From assembly GCA_964601865.1 (NCBI GenBank), contig CAZRPI010000120.1:1-10410 (forward strand): DNA of 10,410 nt, given 5' to 3'. The notes beneath the pieces are model-generated. The model ran no database searches, was not told where the DNA came from, and was given only the letters and a program-made list of their open reading frames with translations. Made by a program: the position numbers and the translations under genes. This stretch comes from Pseudopelobacter sp964601865. Its GTDB lineage: Bacteria; Desulfobacterota; Desulfuromonadia; Geobacterales; Pseudopelobacteraceae. Shown piece by piece: positions 1 through 6,775 of the stretch; the first letter of the stretch is position 1, and each line of letters starts with the position of its first letter.

Positions 1-62
1 GGACTGCCTGACGATACCGCAGGTGTCACAGTCAAGTCCGACAGACTCCTAGGACCGAATAT

Positions 63-89
63 GGGCCTGTCCGCCTGATGGGACGGCCC
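63..89 (-). terminator. GC-rich hairpin after the small AOR-linked gene; possible transcript end
   Basis: Arms GGGCC-GTCC and GGAC-GGCCC can pair over 9 bp with one bulged base and an 8-base loop. The hairpin lies about 95 bp beyond the stop of the minus-strand gene at 184-786. It has no run of U on the minus-strand side, so it is not a standard intrinsic terminator. It may be a processing or stabilising structure, or chance in GC-rich DNA. The rest of 1-183 shows nothing I can name. Confidence 0.25.
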
Positions 90-183
90 GGGAAAAGCAA
101 GGCAACATCCGCTGTTAGCCTGAGTTGTACCCTCAACGACGTCCGTACGTCAAGATTTGGTTACGGTTGTGCCCTTCCGTCTC

Positions 184-786
184 TCAAGGGTTGTCCGCTT
201 GACCGACATCGAACCATTCCGCAAGCATTACCGCGTGTCCGGTGTCCAGGTAAGCCGTGGAATAGAGATAGACCCCCGATGTGGAGGTTGTCGTCGTTGC
301 TATATCCCCGTATCCCTCCGTGGCGGCCATCAGCGACAGGCAGTCGAGAACCTGCCGGCATGCGAGGTTAAACGGCGGATTTTCGAAGAGTCCGATTGGA
401 ATGGGGCGCTGGCAGGCGCCGGAGTTGTGGCGGACGGTTTCCGCGATGAGTTTCACCGGGCCTTCCTGCGCCTGGAGCAGGACCTTCGCATACGCCCCGG
501 TCATTGAGTGGGAGGAGTAGTACCATTGCACGCCTGCTCCGCCCAGCACGTGCAGATCCTCGTTTTCCAGGACCAATCGGGAGAGGAGCGCCGCCGCGGC
601 TTCACCGTTCATGTCCGTGTCGGGCGCCAGTTGCTCTTCCAGATAGAGCGTGATTTCGGATGCGGAAACGAGCCGCGCGGCCGCGCTCCCTTTCCGAATC
701 ACGGCCGCCGCCATTTCCTCTGCCGCATCCCCGCGCCCGGTCCCGGCGTCCTTTTCCGCACCTTGCCCGATAATCGGCGCTTTCAT
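184..786 (-). CDS. Small conserved-looking protein coupled to the AOR-family gene, function unknown
   Basis: The product is 200 residues and I do not recognise its family. It has an Ala-rich N-terminal third (about residues 20-60). A mixed Gly/Thr/Tyr-rich C-terminal part includes GGAGVQWYY and a TTTTSTSG stretch. No signal peptide, membrane helix or metal-binding Cys set is visible, so it is probably cytoplasmic. Its ATG overlaps the TGA of the upstream AOR-family gene (ATGA, 784-786), which points to translational coupling and a shared role such as a subunit or maturation factor. In the E. coli ydh operon the AOR-like gene ydhV is likewise followed by a gene of unknown function, ydhW (about 215 residues). 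The positional match is suggestive, but I cannot confirm homology from sequence alone. I am fairly sure it is coding, but not of its role. Confidence 0.72.
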   Translation of the reverse strand: MKAPIIGQGAEKDAGTGRGDAAEEMAAAVIRKGSAAARLVSASEITLYLEEQLAPDTDMNGEAAAALLSRLVLENEDLHVLGGAGVQWYYSSHSMTGAYAKVLLQAQEGPVKLIAETVRHNSGACQRPIPIGLFENPPFNLACRQVLDCLSLMAATEGYGDIATTTTSTSGVYLYSTAYLDTGHAVMLAEWFDVGQADNP

Positions 787-2891
787 GCCGGCACCAGTTT
801 ATGTGCGGCCAGGGTGTCGGCAACGCCGGTCAGGCCGAATTTCCGGTATGTCCCGCGGGTCGGCGCTCCGGTTGCCCTGTCCCACCCCAGCTCCTCGTAA
901 AACATGTCCAGTGCGACCTGGACGTCGTTTCTGTCCATGTGGATGGCGCCTTTTGTGAATGGCGCTCGGCCCGACTTGTCCGTAAAGACCCATTCGGGAA
1001 TCCTGTCGTGACGGCCGCGCATGTCGGCTGTCCCCATGCCGCGGATAGTCAGCGCTCTGTGGAGGAGAAAGATGCGCTCCGCGACCGCATCCAGTTCCTC
1101 ACGGTTCTTGTCGTCTCCCGTTGCCAGCCTGTAGAGCATTGATTCAATGGAATCATCCCCCGTATAGCCGCGCTCCATGAGGGGAGAGGCCCCCCAGGGG
1201 CCCATCCAGTTGCACAGGGAGATCGAGTCGTGCAGCTCCTTGCGCAGGAGCGCCCATTTGGCCATCCGCGCCTTGGACCGGTGCATGGGGGTGTACTCCC
1301 CCATGCGGTCAATGGCTTCGGGCGCCCCCCAGAGTTCGGCCGCCAGCCTTTTCTGCACCTGCGGCGGCAGGCCGTTCCTGAGGAAATTGGAATGGGAGTG
1401 GCACTGCGAGTCGCGGTTGTATATCAGGTTGATGAGCAGGCCGCATTGACTCGTCTCTTCCGAGGAGTGGTGCCTGGGGTGCCCCATTTTCCAGTAGCCG
1501 AGGCTCTTTTCCTTTCTCCACAACTCCTCGGGGATGTTCCACCTCTCCAGCAGATGGCCGGTGCCGAGGCCCAGCGCCGTGCCCAGTTCACCCTCTTTGC
1601 CGGCGATCCTCGGCAGCAGCTCAAAGAGAAACGCGGGATCTCCCTTCTCATAGATGTTCCAGGAATAACTCCTGAATTCCCGGGCGCCCACCATCTTTTT
1701 TACGGTGCCGTCATGGTAGAGTTTGATGAAGTCGCGCTGGAGCTGGCCGTAATTACACCAGATGCCGAAATCGTTGGCCATGTGCATGCCGACCATGCAC
1801 GCCTCCATGCTGGTGGTTCCCTTTGGGCCGCCAGGCAGGTTCCTGAAAAAAGAACGGCCAAAGGTGAGTCCCATACAGGTATTCTGTCCCACATCAGGAA
1901 TGCCGTATTTCGAGGAAACGGAGGGAACCTTCAGGATGGTGTGACAGCGGATGGGGCAACTGGAGCAGCCATTGCCCCTGACGGTATGCTTCCAGGCGTT
2001 GTCGCCCAGAAAATAGGCGGCTACGTTTGACCGATAGGAAATCCGGTTCCTGTCATGCGGATCACAGCTTCCCGTGTCCACGGTATGCGCCGCACTCCCC
2101 CAGCGACGCCCCCGGGACGCATTCCACCGCGTATTCGGGTCGTAGAATTCCGCCCACGGCTGGGGTGAATTGGGTACCACATGCTGGTTGTTGCCCCCCA
2201 GGAGGGAGAGATGATATGAGATCAGTTTTTCCCATTTATCCCGATCGCCCGCAATCCTGATGCTGCCGGAACCCCGGACGCCGATCGCCTTGAGGTTCTT
2301 CGACCCCATGACGGAGCCGATGCCGCCGGCGGAGTGGGAAACGTCATTCATCACCACGGACATGGGCACCAGGTTTTCACCTGCCTGACCGATTGCCGCC
2401 ACAACCGCGTCCCTGCCCATGATTTCCGTAATGGAGAACGTCGCCGACCTGATGCCCTGTCCCCATATTCCGCGGGCATCGCGGATTTCGATCTTCTGAT
2501 CCGCGATCATCAGCCACACCGGGTGTTCGGCTTTTCCCTGGATGATGATGGCATCGTAGCCGGCATATTTGAGTTTGGCGGCAAACTGTCCGCCCATGTG
2601 ACCGGACGCAACAAGAGGAATGGGCCAGCAGGTGGGCCAGAGGGTCGTTATGGCCGTTCGGCCGCTGCACGGAGCGCTCGTTCCCGCCAGCGGTCCCACG
2701 GCGAAGACAATCCTGTTTTCGGGATCGTACGGTTTGACCCCTGCCGGAACCTCATCCCACATTACCCTGTAGCCGATCCCCGTGCCGCCGAGATAATCCT
2801 TGTACCGCTCAATCGTGTCCTCGCATTGGATCCTGCCGGTTGACAGATCGACGCGCAGGACCTTGCCGGCCCATCCTCCATATCCCTTCAT
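783..2891 (-). CDS. Aldehyde ferredoxin oxidoreductase (AOR)-family tungsten/molybdenum enzyme, YdhV-like
   Basis: The product is 702 residues. AOR-family enzymes hold a bis-pterin tungsten or molybdenum cofactor and one 4Fe-4S cluster and carry out two-electron redox chemistry. The N-terminus (GYGGWAGKVLRVDLSTG) is the family's opening strand, and GSVMGSKNLKAI is its pterin-binding region. Cluster ligands are C309, C312, C316 (CxxCxxxC) and probably C497, close to C288/C291/C295/C494 of Pyrococcus furiosus AOR. The start at 2891 is preferred over 2933: AAGGA lies 8-9 bases upstream and the family N-terminus begins there. No signal peptide is visible. The usual GPEYET-type segment after the cysteines reads GIPDVGQN instead, so ordinary aldehyde oxidation is doubtful. 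The neighbouring Tat-exported ferredoxin and b-type cytochrome resemble the E. coli ydh set. The substrate is unknown. Confidence 0.92.
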   Translation of the reverse strand: MKGYGGWAGKVLRVDLSTGRIQCEDTIERYKDYLGGTGIGYRVMWDEVPAGVKPYDPENRIVFAVGPLAGTSAPCSGRTAITTLWPTCWPIPLVASGHMGGQFAAKLKYAGYDAIIIQGKAEHPVWLMIADQKIEIRDARGIWGQGIRSATFSITEIMGRDAVVAAIGQAGENLVPMSVVMNDVSHSAGGIGSVMGSKNLKAIGVRGSGSIRIAGDRDKWEKLISYHLSLLGGNNQHVVPNSPQPWAEFYDPNTRWNASRGRRWGSAAHTVDTGSCDPHDRNRISYRSNVAAYFLGDNAWKHTVRGNGCSSCPIRCHTILKVPSVSSKYGIPDVGQNTCMGLTFGRSFFRNLPGGPKGTTSMEACMVGMHMANDFGIWCNYGQLQRDFIKLYHDGTVKKMVGAREFRSYSWNIYEKGDPAFLFELLPRIAGKEGELGTALGLGTGHLLERWNIPEELWRKEKSLGYWKMGHPRHHSSEETSQCGLLINLIYNRDSQCHSHSNFLRNGLPPQVQKRLAAELWGAPEAIDRMGEYTPMHRSKARMAKWALLRKELHDSISLCNWMGPWGASPLMERGYTGDDSIESMLYRLATGDDKNREELDAVAERIFLLHRALTIRGMGTADMRGRHDRIPEWVFTDKSGRAPFTKGAIHMDRNDVQVALDMFYEELGWDRATGAPTRGTYRKFGLTGVADTLAAHKLVPA

Positions 2892-3020
2892 TCCCGTTTC
2901 CTTTTTGCTGCGCTCGCAAATACGATTTGTCATGCCCGAATGACTTTGTCGGTCATCGATGATTTCAATATGTTACAGTCTGAATTTCCGGCCAGAACCG
3001 TTTCGGGAATAACAATTTGC

Positions 3021-3050
3021 GAATCCATCCTTTTGGGATCAGCCTGATTC
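3021..3050 (-). other. Small hairpin in the AOR leader
   Basis: On the minus strand the outer arms GAATC/GATTC and inner arms ATCC/GGAT can form a two-step stem about 130 bases before the AOR start. The spacer 2892-3183 between the cytochrome and the AOR gene is 292 bp. I found no convincing sigma-70 promoter in it. Molybdenum-cofactor riboswitches are known upstream of such genes, but I cannot match this leader to that consensus. Confidence 0.2.
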
Positions 3051-3122
3051 TCCGGCTTGTTCCTTCCCGTTACTCCGCTCTTCCAAACCTCCGGCCCTTA
3101 TGGCGATGAACCGCAATAGTGT

Positions 3123-3147
3123 CCGGTTCCGGTCTCCCGGAAACCGG
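3123..3147 (-). terminator. Strong GC hairpin after the cytochrome b gene
   Basis: The arms CCGGTTCCGG and CCGGAAACCGG (plus strand) pair over 10 bp with one unpaired A and a TCTC loop. The structure sits about 37 bases beyond the cytochrome stop in the direction of transcription. No U-tract follows, so it may be a leaky terminator or an mRNA 3' stabiliser. Either would lower AOR transcription relative to the ferredoxin and cytochrome genes or separate the two units. Confidence 0.4.
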
Positions 3148-3183
3148 CGACGCTCAATGGTAGCCTCGGGATGGCCGGCGCAA

Positions 3184-3699
3184 TCACTTTCTGCTTCCGC
3201 GCCCGGCCAGGTTCAGGGCTGCCAGGTAGAGATGAACGATGAAGACCAGGAGCACGAGATAGGAGAAGCCCGCATGAACGGCGTCAATGGGGCCAACCAG
3301 GTGTTCCGACAGGAGGTACCGTCGCACTGGGGGAATGTCCAGAAAGAGCAGGCCCGTCGTGCCGAGGACGAGCATAAAAATATACATGAGCGCACCCGAG
3401 AAAATTAAAAAAATGTAGTATCTCGCCTGAGCGGACATGCTCTTCAGATTTTTGTTTACGATTCCGTAATGACGCAGCGGATTTTCGCTCCACATGGCAT
3501 GAACATGCCATAAGACCGTCGAAATCAACATCGCGAAACCCAGGTATTCATGCCAGAGCAGCACCGGATCATGGGGTTTCAGAGCCGCGATGCCGTGCAG
3601 CCGCAGATAGATGCCCGTTACGATCAACAGGGTGGCGATGCCGGCGTTTATCCGGTGCCATATTCGCCGCGACTGCGGTTTGAGATGCACGCGTTTCAT
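3184..3699 (-). CDS. Four-helix b-type cytochrome subunit (cytochrome b561/Ni-hydrogenase type, YdhU/PhsC-like)
   Basis: The product is 171 residues with four hydrophobic helices (roughly 16-32, 47-69, 95-118 and 142-164). Histidines that could bind haem b sit in or next to the helices: H15, H50, H65 or H67, H142 and H156. Such subunits anchor periplasmic or membrane oxidoreductases and pass electrons between their iron-sulphur subunit and quinone. The ATG overlaps the stop of the ferredoxin gene (3696-3699), which makes co-translation likely and pairs the two proteins. It is shorter than E. coli YdhU (about 261 residues) and closer to a minimal cytochrome b561 core. The family call rests on helices, His positions and context. 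I cannot tell whether quinone is reduced or quinol oxidised. Confidence 0.85.
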   Translation of the reverse strand: MKRVHLKPQSRRIWHRINAGIATLLIVTGIYLRLHGIAALKPHDPVLLWHEYLGFAMLISTVLWHVHAMWSENPLRHYGIVNKNLKSMSAQARYYIFLIFSGALMYIFMLVLGTTGLLFLDIPPVRRYLLSEHLVGPIDAVHAGFSYLVLLVFIVHLYLAALNLAGRGSRK

Positions 3700-4613
3700 C
3701 GTTTTTTAATCTTTCGCGCTACGGCATGGATCAGTACGGATGCGATTGTCAGAGGAACTAGAATCGCGCCGGCCATGTCGATCCATTTGAAACCGATCCC
3801 TTCCGAATAGCCGGTCCTACCGCCTCTGAGCGTCCGCAGCATCATCGCCCATGACTGTCTGAGGTTCAGCGTCTGGTCCGGCAAATGGCATTCACCGCAG
3901 CCGATGAGGCGTTGCGGAGGGAACGGTGCGGTGTCCCGGTTGCGCGGAGGGATTTTCCCGGTCAGGTCACGCCAGGACACGTATCGCAGGGATCCTGCCG
4001 GGCAGGCTGCCACGCACTTGGGTTTGCCTCCGCAGAGATCGCACTTGGTCGCCTTCCGGCTGTCCGGGTCGTAGGAAATCATCTCCCAGGGGCACGCCCG
4101 CAAACAGATGCCGCAGCCGGTGCACTTCCCCGGATCGATACGGCGTGCCTTATGGGGGGGCGAGATCACAATCGCGTTTTCCGGACATAGGGAGGCGCAG
4201 GGGACGGGATGGGGGCACTGCATGCAAAGATCCTGCACGATAAGGCCGTCTCCCAGGTTGCCGTGCCCTTCGCGCCACGCCGTGGCGCCCTGGCGGCCGA
4301 AGTTCAGATTCCGGTCAACCTTGATCCGGGACAGCGTAGGGGATGCCTTGCCGTAATTGAATTCCGTGCAGGCCAGTTCACAACGGCCGCATCCGACGCA
4401 GACGGCGGGATCGGCGATGACCAGACCCTCGGCTTTTTCCATGATAATGAAGGGTCTGCCCGTTGCCAGTGCGACTGCCGGCGACAGGGCCAGGAGTCCC
4501 GCGATGGAACTGCCGCCCCAGACGAGGACCTGTCTGCGCGTACACAAGAGTGAGAAGGGGGAAGTTCCTTCTTCCGCTTTTGCGGTCTCTTCAGGAATGT
4601 GCTCGGCTACCAT
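3696..4613 (-). CDS. Tat-exported, membrane-anchored polyferredoxin with four 4Fe-4S sites and a CXXCH motif
   Basis: The product is 305 residues. A twin-arginine signal (TRRQVLV, R26-R27) is followed by a hydrophobic stretch ending near ALATG. Four Cys sets can bind four 4Fe-4S clusters, as in DmsB/HybA-type electron-transfer subunits: C72/75/78/82, C130/133/139/143, C164/167/170/174 and C191/194/200/204. A CGECH motif at 239-243 could hold covalent haem c. A final helix (about 280-298) with a basic tail would anchor it, leaving the clusters in the periplasm. I start it at ATG 4613: the upstream GTG (4688) lacks a ribosome site and would run through the promoter at 4669-4695. The longer reading gives 330 residues. 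It should wire the cytochrome b to a catalytic partner, most likely the AOR-family enzyme. E. coli YdhX is a comparable Tat-dependent ferredoxin. Confidence 0.9.
   Translation of the reverse strand: MVAEHIPEETAKAEEGTSPFSLLCTRRQVLVWGGSSIAGLLALSPAVALATGRPFIIMEKAEGLVIADPAVCVGCGRCELACTEFNYGKASPTLSRIKVDRNLNFGRQGATAWREGHGNLGDGLIVQDLCMQCPHPVPCASLCPENAIVISPPHKARRIDPGKCTGCGICLRACPWEMISYDPDSRKATKCDLCGGKPKCVAACPAGSLRYVSWRDLTGKIPPRNRDTAPFPPQRLIGCGECHLPDQTLNLRQSWAMMLRTLRGGRTGYSEGIGFKWIDMAGAILVPLTIASVLIHAVARKIKKR
3885..3899 (-). other. CXXCH haem-c attachment motif inside the polyferredoxin gene
   Basis: The minus strand reads TGC GGT GAA TGC CAT, giving C-G-E-C-H at residues 239-243. It lies between the last 4Fe-4S set and the C-terminal helix. 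If the domain is periplasmic, as the twin-arginine signal suggests, it is on the correct side for cytochrome c maturation. The two cysteines could instead bind another metal or form a disulphide. Confidence 0.5.
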
Positions 4614-4668
4614 GGCAATCTTCTCTGTCTCACTCAGGGAACGGCTCGGGTTGATAGCATGGACAGAA

Positions 4669-4695
4669 ATTATTGGAATGTTGTTCACAAGTCAA
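4669..4695 (-). promoter_or_regulatory. Candidate promoter for the ferredoxin-cytochrome genes
   Basis: On the minus strand TTGACT (4690-4695) and AATAAT (4669-4674) each match the sigma-70 consensus at five of six positions, but the spacer is short (15 bp). It lies between tatC and the ferredoxin gene, about 55 bases before ATG 4613. A small inverted repeat, TTGTGAACAA, sits at 4681-4690 in the spacer. This would let the redox genes be expressed apart from the tat genes. Confidence 0.42.
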
Positions 4696-4713
4696 CGCGT
4701 AAATGTCCGGTAA

Positions 4714-4730
4714 CCGCCGAAGATCGGCGG
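4714..4730 (-). terminator. Hairpin 32 bases after the tatC stop
   Basis: CCGCCGA and TCGGCGG form a perfect 7-bp stem with a 3-base loop just past the tatC stop codon. The downstream bases are TTACC, not a real U-tract, so termination would be partial at best. Its position between tatC and the next promoter candidate supports a break between two transcription units. Confidence 0.4.
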
Positions 4731-4761
4731 GCGTTGATGAAGAAACGGTCTGATTTCCCGG

Positions 4762-5613
4762 TTATGACGAGATGACCGGGGCGGGCTTGGGGGAGGGAGC
4801 GTCTTTTACACCGAAAACCAGTGCCACCCAGACGCTGATTTCATACATGAGGTAGAGCGGTATCATAATGACCAGCATGGTGATCAGGTCGGCATGAAAG
4901 GCGGCGATGATCGAACTGGCCAGCAGGGCGTATTTGCGTCTGGAGGCCAGCAGGCCGTGGCTGACGATTCCCAGGCGGGCCAGCATCAGGGTCAGGACCG
5001 GAAGCTCGAAAATCAGGCCGAAGATGAGGACCAGTCTCAAACAGAAATTGACATAAGCGCTGAGATTGAACCAGCTCTGCAGCCCCTGCGTCTCATAGGA
5101 GAGGGAGAAGTTGATGATAACCGGCCAGATCACCATCACGAAGAACAGGGCGCCCGCGCAGAAAGTGACCGTGGCGGCGATGACGAAAGGGATCACGAAA
5201 CGCCGCTCCGCGATGGTCAGTCCGGGGGCGACAAACGCCCAGATCTGCTGGAACACCACCGGCAGAACCAGGATGAATCCGGCAAGCATGGAAATCTTGC
5301 ACTGGATAAAGAATGGTTCCAGCGGCGCGCTGTAATTGAGCCGACGGTTCCTTTCGGAAAGGGGGGCTTCGCGCGCCGGGGCGTAGCGGTTGTAGATTTC
5401 CGGCGCGCGTGATCTGAGCTCGGTGTTGAGGCGTTGTTTGATGGCGGTCAGATAGGTTGCGCCGGACAGCGGTTGCTCGATGAAATCAAGGATGTCGCCG
5501 GAATAGTTCCAGGCAATCCCCATGCCGATGATCACCGCAACCAGGATGATGATCAGGCGCCTGCGCAGTTCGGCCAGATGCTCGGTCAAGTGGAGTCGTT
5601 TGTCGTCGCGCAT
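4762..5613 (-). CDS. tatC: Sec-independent protein translocase subunit TatC
   Basis: TatC is the six-helix inner-membrane receptor that recognises twin-arginine signals. This copy is 283 residues. It shows the cytoplasmic HLAELRRRL motif (12-20), PLEPFF and a following Lys before helix 2, APGLTIAER in the second periplasmic region, IFELP before helix 4, and HADLIT then IPLYLMYE near the last helices. The first periplasmic loop (about 46-95) is some 35 residues longer than in E. coli TatC, which accounts for the greater length. I start at ATG 5613, where GGGAAG lies a few bases upstream; an ATG at 5628 would add five residues but has no ribosome site. The adjacent tatA-like genes and a Tat substrate just downstream agree with the call. 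Confidence 0.96.
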   Translation of the reverse strand: MRDDKRLHLTEHLAELRRRLIIILVAVIIGMGIAWNYSGDILDFIEQPLSGATYLTAIKQRLNTELRSRAPEIYNRYAPAREAPLSERNRRLNYSAPLEPFFIQCKISMLAGFILVLPVVFQQIWAFVAPGLTIAERRFVIPFVIAATVTFCAGALFFVMVIWPVIINFSLSYETQGLQSWFNLSAYVNFCLRLVLIFGLIFELPVLTLMLARLGIVSHGLLASRRKYALLASSIIAAFHADLITMLVIMIPLYLMYEISVWVALVFGVKDAPSPKPAPVISS

Positions 5614-5695
5614 GTTTCTTCCCGTCATGGTGGCGCGCCATGGCAGCCGTTTCCGGCCTTTCTCCGCGCAAAATCAGCCCACTGCTTTCCGCGGT

Positions 5696-5866
5696 TCACT
5701 CTTTCCTGGACGTTATTTCGCTGTCGTCCTTACCTTCCGCGGCTTTTTTGAAATTCTTGATGCTTTTGCCGAGGGCGCTCCCTATTTCCGGTAGCCTGTC
5801 GGCGCCGAACACCACCAGCACGATAACGAGAATGATCAATAATTCAGGCACACCGAATCCGAACAT
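5696..5866 (-). CDS. tatA: Twin-arginine translocase subunit TatA/TatE
   Basis: The product is 56 residues. A single N-terminal membrane helix (MFGFGVPELLIILVIVLVVF) is followed by the FG hinge (residues 20-21), the RLPEIGSALGKSIKNFKKA amphipathic helix and a short charged tail. TatA multimers form the translocation element of the Tat pathway. GGAGG lies 6-7 bases before ATG 5866 and fixes the start; the frame is open further upstream but that stretch looks non-coding. It precedes tatC by about 80 bp. At 56 residues it is close to the short TatA proteins of Desulfobacterota and shorter than E. coli TatA (89 residues). Confidence 0.95.
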   Translation of the reverse strand: MFGFGVPELLIILVIVLVVFGADRLPEIGSALGKSIKNFKKAAEGKDDSEITSRKE

Positions 5867-6031
5867 AGAAACCTCCATTACACAGTTTGAGTGAATGCCT
5901 GCCGGGTGCCATGGCGGAGAGTCAGCGGGAATGGTCTTACATGCCGTCATCTCAGATCGGCTGGCTGCGCCTTCCGGCAATTACCCGTTCCGGGGCCGCC
6001 GCAATGACTGCATGTTTCTTGAGTTAAAGCC

Positions 6032-6131
6032 NNNNNNNNNNNNNNNNNNNNNNNNNNNNNNNNNNNNNNNNNNNNNNNNNNNNNNNNNNNNNNNNNNNNN
6101 NNNNNNNNNNNNNNNNNNNNNNNNNNNNNNN
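6032..6131. other. Assembly gap (100 Ns)
   Basis: Exactly 100 Ns suggest a scaffolding placeholder, so the true distance is unknown. The gap removes the 3' end of the first tat gene. It may also hide other sequence before tatA. The known stretch 5867-6031 shows no gene. Confidence 0.98.
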
Positions 6132-6347
6132 CGACTGTTTTTCGGCGTTTTCTCCTGCTGACCGTTCCCGCTCTTCAGCGGCCCCGGTCTCTTCATCCGT
6201 ATTCTGTCTGAAATCGTTGGCGGCGCGTTTGAATTCCGCAAGTCCTTTTCCCAGGGAGCGGGCCAGTTCCGGCAGTTTCTGCGGACCAAACACGACCAGT
6301 GCGATGACCAGAATGATGAGCAGTTCCGGCGTTCCGATGCCAAACAT
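6132..6347 (-). CDS. TatA/TatB-like translocase subunit, 3' end lost in the gap
   Basis: The visible part is 72 residues, and its stop lies in the Ns. It begins with the same helix as its neighbour (MFGIGTPELLIILVIALVVF), then FGPQKLPELARSLGKGLAEF and RAANDFRQN, then a Glu-rich charged tail. The longer amphipathic helix ending in NDFRQ and the acidic tail are more like TatB, which works with TatC in the receptor complex. The first helix is TatA-like, including Glu at position 8. A strong ribosome site (GAGGAGATAA) sits just before the ATG. It is the first gene of the tat unit. Together with the short tatA and tatC it would complete a three-part translocase if it takes the TatB role, but TatA versus TatB cannot be settled from this fragment. 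Confidence 0.88.
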
Positions 6348-6394
6348 TATTTATCTCCTCTGTTGCCGCTCGTCCTGATGATGTGAGGTTGAAA

Positions 6395-6424
6395 ATTGTA
6401 GTGGTTACCACTCCCGTTTGTCCA
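6395..6424 (-). promoter_or_regulatory. Promoter of the tat genes, with an overlapping small palindrome
   Basis: On the minus strand TGGACA (6419-6424) and TACAAT (6395-6400) each match sigma-70 hexamers at five of six positions with an 18-bp spacer. The start codon follows about 48 bp downstream. AGTGGTTACCACT (6400-6412) is a palindrome apart from its centre base and covers the spacer up to the -10 hexamer, a typical place for a repressor. Confidence 0.6.
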
Positions 6425-6746
6425 GACAAAAGAAGACCTGAATCGTAACGCCTCCACCCCTTTGCTAGTCCGGAAGGCCTCTGCTTTGCGTTTCGTGAGA
6501 TTGCCGGCAGCCCGACGGAGTGAATGGTCTGTAGCGTCATGGCGGCGGACGGGCCCCGCTCTTCCGGAAACTCCCGGCGTTCCGGCATCACTGATTCAGG
6601 GAAGAGAGAAACTGGGGTGGTCGATCCTCTCTGCCTGTGGTGGACAAGTTGCCTGCGATCCCCTCGGAAGAGGCTTTGGCAGGGGGATGCGGGTGACTTC
6701 TGTCGCATATTTTCCAAACGGGGTGTTAATAGTGATGAAAAAATAT
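6425..6746. other. Gene-free stretch between the divergent tat and glycyl radical enzyme promoters
   Basis: Open frames here have no recognisable protein features and cross the promoters, so I do not call a gene. A short inverted repeat CCGGAA/TTCCGG occurs at 6564-6585. CCAAACGGGG at 6714-6723 repeats half of the operator-like core found at 6790-6801. I see no RNA gene, transposon end or CRISPR-type repeat. Confidence 0.5.
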
Positions 6747-6775
6747 TTGACATAAAAGAAAAATGCGACTACCAT
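6747..6775 (+). promoter_or_regulatory. Promoter of the glycyl radical enzyme gene
   Basis: A perfect -35 hexamer TTGACA (6747-6752), a 17-bp spacer and TACCAT (6770-6775, four of six) form a good sigma-70 promoter. Transcription would start near 6782, inside the palindrome that begins at the -10 box. That gives a leader of about 120 bases before ATG 6902. Confidence 0.65.

Noticed and set aside
1230..2030. A 266-residue plus-strand open frame inside the AOR gene
   Set aside because: It is the antisense shadow of a well-supported AOR coding frame, with no recognisable motif.
2892..3183. Molybdenum/tungsten cofactor riboswitch before the AOR gene
   Set aside because: Only short generic hairpins are visible and I could not match the known conserved core. 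A covariance-model search of this stretch would decide it.
4614..4688. GTG start adding 25 residues to the polyferredoxin
   Set aside because: It has no ribosome site, would give an unusually long n-region before the twin-arginine motif, and runs through the promoter candidate. It is not fully excluded.
5867..5980. N-terminal extension of tatA to an upstream ATG
   Set aside because: The TatA fold begins at MFGFG (5866), directly after GGAGG, and the upstream residues are not TatA-like.
6677..6690. Sigma-54-like TGGCA...TGC before the glycyl radical enzyme
   Set aside because: The GG-to-GC spacing is one base too short, and a much better sigma-70 promoter lies closer to the gene.
6193..6753. 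A 186-residue minus-strand open frame overlapping the TatB-like gene
   Set aside because: It reads the TatB-like gene out of frame and spans its promoter; its composition is not protein-like.
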